From CAZSXU01 sp964610505 (GTDB lineage Bacteria; Arandabacterota; Arandabacteria; JAGLYR01), in contig CAZSXU010000022.1 of assembly GCA_964610505.1 (NCBI GenBank), positions 5,697 to 69,696 of the forward strand: a stretch of 64,000 nucleotides of DNA, written 5' to 3'. The notes beneath the pieces are model-generated. The model was not told the origin of the DNA, did not search any database, and saw nothing but the letters and a program-made list of their open reading frames with translations. Within the stretch, counting starts at the first letter, position 1. Every line of letters begins with the position of its first letter. The position numbers were made by a program, and so were the translations under genes. Shown here piece by piece: positions 46,067-54,353 of the stretch.

Positions 46067-47446
46067 TCAGGGACCCTGGATTGCAGTCACCTCCTCCACG
46101 AAGAAAAAGGCGTCGGCCTGGTTCACGAGCACGCCGTTGGCCACCGAGCCGTTCTGAACGAAAGTGCGCATCTGCCTCAGGTAGGATTCCCCCTCGTCCC
46201 CGGTGTGGAGGGGCAGCACAAAGGCCGGACCCGCCCTGGCCAGCAGGTACTCGATTCTCTCCGGTTGGCTGGGGACGTCGTTGAAGCCGGATTCGAGGAC
46301 CATGTTTCCGTGGCGGCCGTGGTCGTACTGCATCCACACGGAATACACCTGACCGGGTAGCTTTCGGGCCAGATAGGTGCCGATGGAGAACCACATCGGA
46401 AAGGGCTGCCCGCTCGGGGAGTTCAGCAGGATGGTATCACTGTCCTTGCTCAAGTGGAGAGCGTGGCCCAGGAGAATGATCTTCTCATCGTGCGGGAGGG
46501 CTTCGAGCGTCTCATCCATCTGTCGGTACATCGTCTGCTCCCGCGTGGCCAGAGCCTCAACCCACCGCCTCATATCCGACGCCGTGTCGAGGAACAGAAA
46601 AGCGTCGGCCATGCACCGCACGGTACGCTTGAGATCCGCCACTCGGGTCACGCCGAGCATCCCTTCCATCTTCGCTTCCTCGGAATCAAGAAACGCCAGC
46701 ACGTCGACAAGGCGGGCCTGCTCTTCGGCCATGGATTCGCCCGGCACGCGCTCGAGACGCCCGAGGATCTCCCGCGCGAGGGGTTGGGACTCGTATGGCC
46801 CCAGCAGATCTCTCGCGTCCGCGTACCCGCCGCCCGAGAGAACGTCGATATCGAACCCGAACCAGGAGAGACGGGGTTCTCCGGGCTCCAGCGATTCATT
46901 GAGAGATCGAAGCCGGCGGAAGAACGTGGATTCCTCATGGCGCCACGCCTTCCTGAACTCGTCGTTGTTCAGGGCTTGGAAGACGACGGGGATGTCGTCG
47001 CGGTCGCTTCGCAGATCTCCCCTGTAGCCCAGTATGGCGACGCGGTCCAGGTGCGCCGGGTCACCTGTCTCGAGGTACCGGTCGATCCGCTTGCCGTCGG
47101 AGATCCCCATCTCCATCCCAATGTGCCGCCAGCCCTTTTCAAAGAGGTAGCGAATGAAGATCAAACGGAAGTCGTACTTCTCGTGGATGTAGTGGTCCGA
47201 CTCGCCGAGGTAAACGATGCGCTTACCTTCGAGCGCCTTGTCCAGAAAGGAAAAATCGGAAAGGTCGATCTCACGCCAGTCCAGCGTGTTGAGCGGAAGG
47301 GCGTGGTCCCGGACCCACTCGACGAAGACGTGCTCCGGGTCGGCACTCGGACCCGGTTCGGCCCGAGACTGGGTGGCGGGGATGCAGAGGGCAAGCATTC
47401 CCCAGACCACAAAGCCATAGCGAACGCGCAAAAGACGGTGTGACAT
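46067..47446 (-). CDS. Erythromycin-esterase-like secreted protein
   Basis: 459 residues from ATG 47446, with AAGGAG six bases upstream; the ATG two codons earlier would sit on that site. A signal peptide (about 29 residues, ending near SRAEP) is followed by the EreA/EreB-like fold: the catalytic-site segment YLGESDHYIHEKYDFRLIFIRYL (GESxHxxxE), GMEMGISDG, and a later LLGHALHLSKD with the second His. Family members hydrolyse esters or act on succinoglycan precursors; substrate here unknown. The exported location and the GntR-type gene upstream on the same strand are the only context. Confidence 0.8.
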   Translation of the reverse strand: MSHRLLRVRYGFVVWGMLALCIPATQSRAEPGPSADPEHVFVEWVRDHALPLNTLDWREIDLSDFSFLDKALEGKRIVYLGESDHYIHEKYDFRLIFIRYLFEKGWRHIGMEMGISDGKRIDRYLETGDPAHLDRVAILGYRGDLRSDRDDIPVVFQALNNDEFRKAWRHEESTFFRRLRSLNESLEPGEPRLSWFGFDIDVLSGGGYADARDLLGPYESQPLAREILGRLERVPGESMAEEQARLVDVLAFLDSEEAKMEGMLGVTRVADLKRTVRCMADAFLFLDTASDMRRWVEALATREQTMYRQMDETLEALPHDEKIILLGHALHLSKDSDTILLNSPSGQPFPMWFSIGTYLARKLPGQVYSVWMQYDHGRHGNMVLESGFNDVPSQPERIEYLLARAGPAFVLPLHTGDEGESYLRQMRTFVQNGSVANGVLVNQADAFFFVEEVTAIQGP

Positions 47447-47572
47447 GATCATCTCCTTTTCTGGGGCGGCATTCCCGTGGGTTCGTAACGCTCAGGTCCC
47501 CGATCCACACGCCGTAGGCGCCGATCGGGCCGGGGCAACGTCAGTGGTTCCTCCTGGGGGGTGTGGATGGCC

Positions 47573-48538
47573 CTACCGCGCGTCGCCGAGCGGGGGGCGC
47601 TGCCTCCGCCAGTCGAAGTGCTCGCCGATCGCGTCCAGATCCTCGGGGGTGAAAACGTATTTCAGCTCGATCGCGCGCGGGTCCGCGCGCTCCTCGCGAG
47701 TCAGCGTATCCCAGACACGGGGAGCGAAGAGGATAGGAGCGCGGTTCGACGACGCCAGCGCCTCACGAGCGTGTTCGACGACGAGCGGCCGGATGTTGTA
47801 CTCGTCCTTGGGGAAGACGAGGGCTGCGTCGGCCAGCATGTTGAGGGCCAGCGTTTTGTCGATCTCGCACAGGAAGAGAGAGATTCGCCTCCCTTTGCCC
47901 GGACGCCGCGCAATCCGCGTCGGCAGCAGAGGGTCGAGATGAATTGCGGCAAAGCGGATCTCCTCCAGCCGGTTCGGCCATCGCCGGCGAACCTCATTGT
48001 AGTGGAAGTAGGTGGCGACCAAGGGGCCCGGTGGCGGTTCGCCCTTCCACGACAGACACCACGGCTTCGCCGTCACTTCCCAGTTCGCCTCCAACTCCCG
48101 GGCGTGGTCGGCGGCTTCGGTCTCGCTGCATTCCACGACGTAGACGACCGACGCGGCCGGTGCGCTCGAGTGGGGCCGGTTCGTCAGGAGGTGGGCGAAA
48201 GCGCGGGGCGTGAGATCGTACCGTTCCTTTGCCTCGCGAAGCACTTTCTGGACGAATGCCTCGAGTTTGCGCGCTCTTGGGCCCGAGGTTTCCAGCCTTG
48301 GCGAGGCAATAACTCGCGTTCCCTTGGCCCCCCGGCTTTCCAGGAGCCTCTCCACCACCAGGTCCGCGTACGCGCGACGGACGGTATGCATGTTGACCTT
48401 CCACGCCCGAGCGGCCTCCCGAATGGGCGGAAGAACCTCGCCGGGCATGAGTCTCCCCGTACTGATGCGGTAGCGGAGGGCCTCCGCGATCTGGTGGTAG
48501 AGGGGAACCGGGCTCTTGGGATCGAGGTCGATCTTCAT
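47573..48538 (-). CDS. GntR-family transcriptional regulator with large effector domain
   Basis: 321 residues from ATG 48538. Residues 1-75 are a GntR winged helix (PVPLYHQIAEALRYRISTGR, GEVLPPIREAARAWKVNMHTVRRAYADL). Residues 85-321 are an unusual, long effector part that could be a divergent periplasmic-binding-like domain (SVVYVVECSETEA, AAIHLDPLLPTR, VFPKDEYNIRPLVVEHARE). The final KYVFTPEDLDAIGEHF may be a short helix for dimerisation. The predicted operator and promoter immediately upstream suggest autoregulation. The esterase-like gene 120 bp downstream is a possible target. Confidence 0.8.
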   Translation of the reverse strand: MKIDLDPKSPVPLYHQIAEALRYRISTGRLMPGEVLPPIREAARAWKVNMHTVRRAYADLVVERLLESRGAKGTRVIASPRLETSGPRARKLEAFVQKVLREAKERYDLTPRAFAHLLTNRPHSSAPAASVVYVVECSETEAADHARELEANWEVTAKPWCLSWKGEPPPGPLVATYFHYNEVRRRWPNRLEEIRFAAIHLDPLLPTRIARRPGKGRRISLFLCEIDKTLALNMLADAALVFPKDEYNIRPLVVEHAREALASSNRAPILFAPRVWDTLTREERADPRAIELKYVFTPEDLDAIGEHFDWRRQRPPLGDAR

Positions 48539-48544
48539 GGGACC

Positions 48545-48573
48545 ATGATATATAACATTAGAACAAATGTCAA
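48545..48573 (-). promoter_or_regulatory. Promoter and putative operator of the GntR gene
   Basis: Minus strand TTGACA (48573-48568), 17 bp, TATCAT (48550-48545), only six bases before the ATG, so the mRNA may be nearly leaderless. The spacer holds an inverted repeat ACATT-6 bp-AATGT (48555-48570) in the position of a repressor site. Confidence 0.6.
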
Positions 48574-48649
48574 GAAAAAAATGTGTCCTGCCGCCGGCAC
48601 CGGGCATGGGTTGTCGCCAGCCCCGCTAGTCCGCTCTGCAGCACGCGCG

Positions 48650-49020
48650 TTCCCCGCGCCCGGCCGGGGGTTGTGTCTTCCGGCTTTCGGCTCTCGGCTT
48701 TCGCATCTTGCATGGGCCTTTTGCCGCGGGCAAGGTTCGGCGTCTCTCTGCCACAGCGTGAAGGGGAAGTCGGGTGGGCCAGGAGGGTGGTCACGTGCTC
48801 GGGTGAACAGGCCACGCTGCGGCCTTCGATCCGGCGAACCTTCCCCGCGCCCGGCCCGGGGCATGGGTTGTCGACTCTCAACTTTCAACTCTCGACTCTC
48901 TGCCGTACGGACTCTCCCCGTCGCCGGCTCTGGGATGGGGTGTTCCGGCTTTCGGCTCTCGGTTTTCGGATCTCTCGCGCACGCCTTGCGCCGCGAGAAG
49001 GGTTCGGCGTCGTCCGCTCC
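48650..49020 (+). repeat. GC-rich long dispersed repeat, cluster 2
   Basis: The same landmarks as in cluster 1 recur: TTCCGGCTTTCGGCTCTCGG at about 48675 and 48945, CGGCGTCTCTCTGCCACAGC near 48740, CCTTCGATCCGGCGAACC near 48823. It separates the divergent GntR and ileS genes. Confidence 0.65.
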
Positions 49021-49025
49021 TGCAA

Positions 49026-49054
49026 TTGACATCCCGTCTCCCCCATGCTACCTT
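49026..49054 (+). promoter_or_regulatory. Promoter of ileS
   Basis: TTGACA (49026-49031), 17 bp, TACCTT (49049-49054). A 7-bp hairpin (GGGACTC at 49073 with GAGTCCC at 49090) lies in the short leader; no T-box elements are visible. Confidence 0.6.
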
Positions 49055-49128
49055 ACAACAACTGTATCCTGTGGGACTCTCCGCATGTGGAGTCCCCGGG
49101 CCTTCCGGCGCTTGCACAAGGAGTATCG

Positions 49129-52100
49129 ATGTTCAAGGAAACCCCGCCCGAACCGGATCTTGTCGTCCAGGAGGAACGGATCCTCGAGTTCTGGGAGAGG
49201 GAGAAGATCTTCGACAAACTTCGCGCCCGCAACCAAGGCGGTGAGCGGTTCAAGTTCCTGGACGGTCCCATCACGGCCAACCGCCCCATGGGCGTTCACC
49301 ACGCCTGGGGGCGGACCTACAAGGACATCTTCCAGCGCTACCACGCTATGCAGGGCCGGGAAACGCGCTATCAGAACGGCTATGACTGCCAGGGCCTGTG
49401 GATCGAGATCGAGATCGAGAAAGAGCTGGGGTTCAACTCCAAGAAGGACATCGAAGGTTTTGGAATCGCCGAGTTCGTCGAGCTCTGCAAGGCGCGCCCT
49501 CTCAAGATCGCCAAGGAAATCGATCGTCAGTCCATCCGCCTGGGTTACTGGATGGACTGGTCGGATTCCTACTTCACGATGTCCGATGAGAACAACTACA
49601 CCATCTGGCATTTTCTGAAGAAGTGTCACGAGCGAGGTCTGGTCTACAAGGGGCACGATGTGATGCCCTGGTGTCCCCGGTGCGGGACGGCCGTCTCCGA
49701 GCACGAGATCGCCACCGAAGGGTACCGGGAACTGGAGCATCCAAGCATCACCATCCGTCTTCCCCTCAAGGGCCGTGAGAACGAGTACATCATGGTCTGG
49801 ACGACGACGCCCTGGACCCTGAGTTCGAACGTGGCGTTGGCCGTGAGCCCCAAGGTGACCTACGTCAAGGCCGTGCGCGGAGGTGTGACCTACTACCTCG
49901 CCGAGTCCGCCCTCGAACGGGTGGGCAACGGGTTCAGGGTGGTCGAGCAGATGACCGGGGACGCCCTCGTGGGTTGGGAATACGACGGGCCGTACGACGA
50001 TCTGCCCGCACAGAAGGGCGTGGTGCACCGCGTGGTCGCCTGGGACGAGGTGGACGAGAGCGAAGGCACGGGCGTGGTGCACATCGCTCCGGGATGCGGG
50101 AAGGAGGACTTCGCCCTCTCCAAGGAGGAGAATCTGCCGGTCGTCGCGCCTCTGGATGAGGCGGGCAGGTTCATCGACGGTTTCGGCTGGCTCACGGGCA
50201 AGACGGCCGAAGGCGTCCGCGAAGAGATCCAGACCGACCTGGAGAAGAGGGGACTCAAGGTTGAGTTCACCACGCTGGTCCACCGCTACCCGGTCTGCTG
50301 GCGGTGCTCGAGCGAGCTTGTCTTTCGCCTCGTCAACGAGTGGTTCATCGCCATGGACGCGCTCCGTCACGAGATCATGGAGGTAACGCGGAAGATCAAC
50401 TGGATGCCGAGTTTCGGGCGCGAGCGGGAACTGGATTGGCTCAAGAACATGCACGACTGGTGCATCTCACGCAAGAGGTACTGGGGACTGGCCCTTCCGA
50501 TCTTCGAATGCGAGTGCGGCTGGTTCGACGTCATCGGCGGGAGGGACGAGCTCAAGGACAGGGCCGTCGAGGGGTGGGAGCGGTTCGAGGGCCACTCTCC
50601 TCATCGCCCCTGGGTCGACGACGTCAGGATCCAATGCAAGAAGTGCGGGAAGAGCGTTTCCAGAGTTCAGGACGTCGGCAATCCCTGGCTGGATGCAGGT
50701 ATCGTTCCGTTCTCCACCATGGGCTACCGGACCGATCCCGAATACTGGAAGGGGTGGTATCCCAGCCACTTCATCACCGAGTGCTTCCCGGGGCAATTCC
50801 GGAACTGGTTCTACTCGCTCCTGGCCATGAGCACGGTTCTCGAGAACCGCGAGCCCTTCGAGACGGTTCTCGGCCACGCGCTGGTCCTGGATCTCCAGGG
50901 TCAGGAGATGCACAAGTCCAGCGGCAACGTGATCTGGTTCGACGACGCGGTGAACGCCTTAGGCGCCGATGTCCTGCGCTGGATTTTCGCCCGGCAGAAT
51001 CCCTACGTGAACCTCAATTTCGGCCTGAAACTGGGCGATGACGTTCGGCGGAGGTTCTTCAAGATATGGAACTCCTACGGGTTCTTCATCACCTATGCGA
51101 GGTTGGATGGGATCGCTCTCGAGGATCTCACGGGCCCGAATCCCAGGCGGACGCTGGTGGACCGCTGGATTCTGGCGCGCCTCCAGCAGACCATCCGGAC
51201 CTGCCGCCGGGAGCTGGACACATACAGCATTGCGCCGGTGACTCGCGCTCTGGATGCTTTCATGGAAGACCTCTCCAACGGGTACATTCGCGCCAACCGT
51301 CGGCGCTTCTGGAAAAGCGGGGAAGACGAGGACAAACGGGCCGCGTACGCCACGCTGTGGGAAGTGCTCGTGGGCCTGGTCCGGCTGGCGGCGCCCATCC
51401 TGCCTTTCCTCTGTGAGGAGATCTACCAGAACCTCGTTCGCGGCGTCGACGCGAAGGCCCCCGAATCGGTCCATCTCTGCTTCTACCCCGAAGTGGACGA
51501 AGCGAAGGTCGACGAGTCCCTTATCGAAGAGATGGCCTATGCCGCCAAGATCATTTCCCTGGGCCGGGCTCTCCGCAAGGAGAAGAACTGCAAGGTCCGC
51601 CAACCGTTGCCCGAGATGATGGTGGGGCCCACCGAGCGGATGGAGGCCGAACAGGCCGGCACCTTTCGGGAGAGCCTCAAGCGCTGGGAGTCGTTCATTC
51701 TGGACGAGCTCAACATCCGTGTGCTCCATACGCTGGATGATTCGGAGCGGCTCCTGGAGTTCAAGGCGAGTCCCAACTTCCGTCTGTTGGGCAAGAAATT
51801 TGGTGACCGGATGCCCAAGATCAAGGCGGCCCTGGAGGCGTTGACGTCGGACGAAGCGGCTGCGATTCGAAAGACACAGGAACCCTTCCGCATCAGGGTC
51901 GATGGTGACGACCTGGAGCTCGATCGAGAGGAAGTGAAAATCGAATCCGATCCTCGGGAGGGTCTGGCAGTGGGGGCGGAGGGAGACATCTTCGTCGCAC
52001 TCGATCTCAACATCAGTGACGACCTTCGCCGGGAGGGCCTGGCCCGGGAGCTCGTGCACCGAATTCAACGCATGCGCCGGGAGGCGGGGTTTGAGATCTC

Positions 52101-52287
52101 GGATCGAATCAGGATCTCCTACCGTGCCGACGGCGGCCTCAAGGAAGTCATCGAGTCTCACGGCGCGTACCTCTCGGCAGAGACTCTTTGCGAAGAGATC
52201 AGGGAAGCCGACGAGCAGGGGGAATTCCGTGAAGAACTCGACGTCGACGGGCAGCGTATCACGATTGCCTTGAGTCGTCTTTCCTGA
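49129..52287 (+). CDS. ileS: Isoleucyl-tRNA synthetase (type 2-like)
   Basis: 1052 residues from ATG 49129, with AAGGAG six bases upstream; in-frame codons before it are not conserved-looking. A class Ia synthetase: GPITANRPMGVHHAWGR carries the HIGH-type motif as HHAWG, the CP1 editing domain contains WTTTPWTLSSNVALAV, the WCISRKRYWGLALPIFEC segment and CKKCGKSVSRVQDVGNPWLDAG are typical of IleRS. The KMSKS loop reads EMHKSSGN, a variant. The overall pattern suits the eukaryote-like IleRS2 group, often less sensitive to mupirocin; that is inference. Cytoplasmic; charges tRNA-Ile. Confidence 0.93.
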   Translation: MFKETPPEPDLVVQEERILEFWEREKIFDKLRARNQGGERFKFLDGPITANRPMGVHHAWGRTYKDIFQRYHAMQGRETRYQNGYDCQGLWIEIEIEKELGFNSKKDIEGFGIAEFVELCKARPLKIAKEIDRQSIRLGYWMDWSDSYFTMSDENNYTIWHFLKKCHERGLVYKGHDVMPWCPRCGTAVSEHEIATEGYRELEHPSITIRLPLKGRENEYIMVWTTTPWTLSSNVALAVSPKVTYVKAVRGGVTYYLAESALERVGNGFRVVEQMTGDALVGWEYDGPYDDLPAQKGVVHRVVAWDEVDESEGTGVVHIAPGCGKEDFALSKEENLPVVAPLDEAGRFIDGFGWLTGKTAEGVREEIQTDLEKRGLKVEFTTLVHRYPVCWRCSSELVFRLVNEWFIAMDALRHEIMEVTRKINWMPSFGRERELDWLKNMHDWCISRKRYWGLALPIFECECGWFDVIGGRDELKDRAVEGWERFEGHSPHRPWVDDVRIQCKKCGKSVSRVQDVGNPWLDAGIVPFSTMGYRTDPEYWKGWYPSHFITECFPGQFRNWFYSLLAMSTVLENREPFETVLGHALVLDLQGQEMHKSSGNVIWFDDAVNALGADVLRWIFARQNPYVNLNFGLKLGDDVRRRFFKIWNSYGFFITYARLDGIALEDLTGPNPRRTLVDRWILARLQQTIRTCRRELDTYSIAPVTRALDAFMEDLSNGYIRANRRRFWKSGEDEDKRAAYATLWEVLVGLVRLAAPILPFLCEEIYQNLVRGVDAKAPESVHLCFYPEVDEAKVDESLIEEMAYAAKIISLGRALRKEKNCKVRQPLPEMMVGPTERMEAEQAGTFRESLKRWESFILDELNIRVLHTLDDSERLLEFKASPNFRLLGKKFGDRMPKIKAALEALTSDEAAAIRKTQEPFRIRVDGDDLELDREEVKIESDPREGLAVGAEGDIFVALDLNISDDLRREGLARELVHRIQRMRREAGFEISDRIRISYRADGGLKEVIESHGAYLSAETLCEEIREADEQGEFREELDVDGQRITIALSRLS

Positions 52288-52360
52288 GAAGCGGAAGATC
52301 CACGTCCGGGCGATCGGGTTGTCTCTGGCTGAAGCGGTTTGTGGTTTCTGGGGACCGGCG

Positions 52361-52960
52361 ATGCAAGTCTCAGACGAAGAATTGGTCAGGAAGGTACAGG
52401 CGGGCGACGCGGAATCCTTTTCCGTGCTTGCCGATCGTTGGGCGGATCGGGCGTATACCCTGGCGCTCGGCATGGTCAAGAACGCGGCGGACGCGGAGGA
52501 CGTGGTCCAGGAGAGTTTCCTCAACGCCTACCGCGCTCTTCCGCGCTTCAAACACGGTTCCCTCTTCGGCACCTGGCTCTTCCGGATCATCACAAACTCG
52601 GCGCTTGTCCGGCTTCGAAAGAGCGCCCGGGAAGTTTTTATTGAAGGCCCCGAGGATGACGACGGCCACCGGGTTCCCGAGGGCCTGATCGACTGGACGG
52701 ATACGCCCCTCGAAGATCTCATCAACCGGGAGACCCGGCAGATGATGGACCGGGCGGTGAAGACCTTGCCCCTGGACCAGCGAACGGTTTTCGTGCTCCG
52801 CGATATCGATGGAATGCGCGCCGCCGACGTGGCCGACATCCTGCATCTCTCCGTCCCGGCGGTCAAGTCGCGCTTGCACCGGGCTCGGGTCCAGCTTCGG
52901 GATCAACTGGAGCCGTATTTCAGGGAGAAAGTAGATTCCGGAAAGGGATCGCTCCAATGA
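52361..52960 (+). CDS. ECF-type RNA polymerase sigma factor
   Basis: 199 residues from ATG 52361 (GGGGA upstream). Sigma region 2 is at residues about 8-90 (VVQESFLNAYRALPRF, FGTWLFRIITNSALVRLRKS) and region 4 at about 128-185 (LPLDQRTVFVLRDIDGMRAADVAD, SVPAVKSRLHRARVQLRD, with the expected helix-turn-helix). It overlaps the following zinc-finger anti-sigma gene by ATGA, the classic arrangement of an ECF pair. Target promoters not determined. Confidence 0.92.
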   Translation: MQVSDEELVRKVQAGDAESFSVLADRWADRAYTLALGMVKNAADAEDVVQESFLNAYRALPRFKHGSLFGTWLFRIITNSALVRLRKSAREVFIEGPEDDDGHRVPEGLIDWTDTPLEDLINRETRQMMDRAVKTLPLDQRTVFVLRDIDGMRAADVADILHLSVPAVKSRLHRARVQLRDQLEPYFREKVDSGKGSLQ

Positions 52961-53196
52961 GCAACTGCGATGATCTCTTCGAAGCTCTCAAGGACTACCT
53001 CGACGGCGACGCCAAGGAAGAGGTTTGTCGAGCGATCGAGGAGCACATGCGCGAATGTCCCAACTGTCACATACACGTGAATACGCTCAAGGGGACGATC
53101 GAGATCTACAGAGCCGTGGGCGCTAAAAAGATGCCCGTGAGCGCCAGGGAGCGTCTTCACAAAGCCCTCAAGATCAAGCCGGAGTGGCTGAAGTAA
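52957..53196 (+). CDS. Small zinc-finger anti-sigma factor
   Basis: 79 residues, starting in the ATGA overlap with the sigma gene. The ZAS motif HMRECPNC (H-x3-C-x2-C) plus an upstream His/Cys (NCDDLFEAL, EEVCRAIEEH) is characteristic of cytoplasmic anti-sigma domains. No membrane helix follows, so this is a soluble type that may sense redox state through the Cys residues. It would sequester the sigma factor encoded just upstream. Confidence 0.88.
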   Translation: MSNCDDLFEALKDYLDGDAKEEVCRAIEEHMRECPNCHIHVNTLKGTIEIYRAVGAKKMPVSARERLHKALKIKPEWLK

Positions 53197-53254
53197 CCCG
53201 GACCATTCATGAATCCCTGCTGCGAGGGTCTCAGGGCTGGGTATACGCAGACTC

Positions 53255-53345
53255 GAATTCCCCATTCACGCTGCGGCCAAGAGACGCTGGACCTTTGCCG
53301 CAGCGTAAGGCCCGGTTCTGATTTCCTGAATCCTTTCCCTCCGTC
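53255..53345 (-). repeat. GC-rich long dispersed repeat, inverted copy
   Basis: The reverse complement reads GCTGCGGCAAAGGTCCAGCG then TCTCTTGGCCGCAGCGTGAA. This matches about 45777-45820 of cluster 1 at most positions. Confidence 0.6.
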
Positions 53346-53395
53346 CTGCATCTAAAGAGTGAACCCATAAAGACAACCTGAGAGGTGCAAAAGAC

Positions 53396-53596
53396 ATGCC
53401 ACTTTACGAGTACGAATGCAAGAAGTGTGGGAACAGGTTTGAATATTTGCACGGCCACGAGGAAACCGATCTCAGAATCGCCTGCCCCAACTGCGAGTCC
53501 GGGGATATCAGTCGGTTGTTCTCAGCCTTCTCGACCTCGTGCGGGAGTTCGGGGTGTGGGAGCGGAAGTACGGGCAGGGCATGGCGGTTTGGCTGA
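53396..53596 (+). CDS. FmdB-family zinc-ribbon protein
   Basis: 66 residues: PLYEYECKKCGNRFEYLHGH, then CPNCESGDISRLFSAFS and a Gly/Ser/Cys tail (SCGSSGCGSG). The two CxxC pairs form the zinc ribbon of the FmdB (putative regulatory protein) family; the end SxCGxxGCG is also typical. Small cytoplasmic protein, precise role unknown. Confidence 0.85.
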   Translation: MPLYEYECKKCGNRFEYLHGHEETDLRIACPNCESGDISRLFSAFSTSCGSSGCGSGSTGRAWRFG

Positions 53597-53745
53597 GGCT
53601 AGGCGTGCGGGAGCGGTCCGCTCTCCGATCGGGCACGACAACAAGGCAGCAGGGCCTCAAGAGGGGATTCCCATCCCGGATTCGTGGGCGAAAGGATTTG
53701 TCTCCTCCCCGCGAGAACCGGGGGCCAACGACGGCCGAAGCCGGT

Positions 53746-53774
53746 TTGACAAGAGCGCAGGCGATCACTAGATT
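53746..53774 (+). promoter_or_regulatory. Strong promoter of the small membrane-protein gene
   Basis: TTGACA (53746-53751), 17 bp, TAGATT (53769-53774), 57 bp before ATG 53832. A dedicated promoter supports the 29-codon frame being a real gene. Confidence 0.65.
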
Positions 53775-53831
53775 GAATCCAGGCACGCACGGCGCGTACC
53801 CGGGTCCCGGATGGGGTAAGGTAGAAACGTA

Positions 53832-53921
53832 ATGAAAGACGGCTGGATCATTCTCATATTCTTTGTTGTGTGGATTCTGGGGTCACGGTACGTACTCCCG
53901 AAGTTGGGGATACCCACGTGA
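53832..53921 (+). CDS. 29-residue membrane peptide ending at a possible selenocysteine UGA
   Basis: ATG 53832 to TGA 53919-53921 encodes a peptide with one hydrophobic helix (GWIILIFFVVWILGS) and the tail RYVLPKLGIPT. The next codon after TGA is ATG of the following frame, in the same reading frame. If TGA is read as Sec the sequence becomes IPT-U-MSATC, a Sec placed four residues before a Cys at the membrane surface. A hairpin with GGU in its loop lies 21 bases beyond the UGA (see 53928-53965). Alternatively this is a mini membrane protein translationally coupled to the next gene. Upstream is a good sigma-70 promoter. Confidence 0.6.
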   Translation: MKDGWIILIFFVVWILGSRYVLPKLGIPT

Positions 53922-54194
53922 ATGTCCGCAACCTGCTCCCCGGGTAGGGAGATCGCGCAGGAAGCATACACCGCCTCACCCGAGGGCCGAGACGGGCTCG
54001 TGAGGGCGGCCGTCATGTTGAGAGAATCCCGGGCCCGGGAGGCCGGAGAAGTTCTGGCAGACCTTCCGGACTCGGTGCTGGTGAAGGACTGGAGGGTCCA
54101 GACGGTCAGGGAGATACTGAAGGGGCAACCTTCTCCGGACGAGATGCGGGAGGCCTCCAATCTCTTAACTCAGACGATGCGGCAAGTGAAGTGA
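53922..54194 (+). CDS. Small helical protein, or the C-terminal part of a selenoprotein
   Basis: 90 residues starting at the ATG that directly follows the TGA at 53919-53921. There is no good ribosome-binding site of its own (GGGGA is 12 bases away), so it is either coupled to, or continuous with, the 29-residue membrane peptide. It is Arg/Glu-rich and mostly helical (GLVRAAVMLRESRAREAGEVLADLP), and the end VREILKGQPSPDEMREASNLL faintly recalls FlgM-type anti-sigma proteins. A Cys at its fifth residue would pair with the candidate Sec. I do not recognise a family. Confidence 0.55.
   Translation: MSATCSPGREIAQEAYTASPEGRDGLVRAAVMLRESRAREAGEVLADLPDSVLVKDWRVQTVREILKGQPSPDEMREASNLLTQTMRQVK
53928..53965 (+). 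promoter_or_regulatory. SECIS-like hairpin after UGA
   Basis: Stem pieces CCTGC (53932-53936) with GCAGG (53957-53961) and TCCC (53937-53940) with GGGA (53947-53950), loop CGGGTA, plus GC/GC closing beyond an AA/AA mismatch. The loop GGU is 21 bases after the UGA, near the distance in known bacterial SECIS elements. A six-base bulge (53951-53956) on one side weakens the case. Confidence 0.4.
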
Positions 54195-54286
54195 GCGAGA
54201 GGCAGGACCTCGCCGGCTCAACCCCTGGGGGCCGGCGAGAAGGCGACATGACCCCCGTCGGCTGTCCCCCGAGAGTCGGTGGGAAA

Positions 54287-54318
54287 AGGGCCCCGGACGC
54301 CTTGGCGTCCGGGGCCCT
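54287..54318. terminator. Bidirectional terminator, 15-bp stem
   Basis: AGGGCCCCGGACGCC (54287-54301) and its exact complement (54304-54318), loop TT. On the minus strand TTTTCCC follows, so it should end the fumarase transcript. On the plus strand it would stop the small-protein transcript. Confidence 0.8.
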
Positions 54319-54353
54319 AAACGTGTATACCTCCTGCACAATGACGGGAATGA

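Noticed and set aside
45243..46394. 383-codon minus-strand open frame across the repeat cluster
   Set aside because: It consists of the GC-rich dispersed repeat, is low-complexity, and runs into the esterase gene in the wrong frame.
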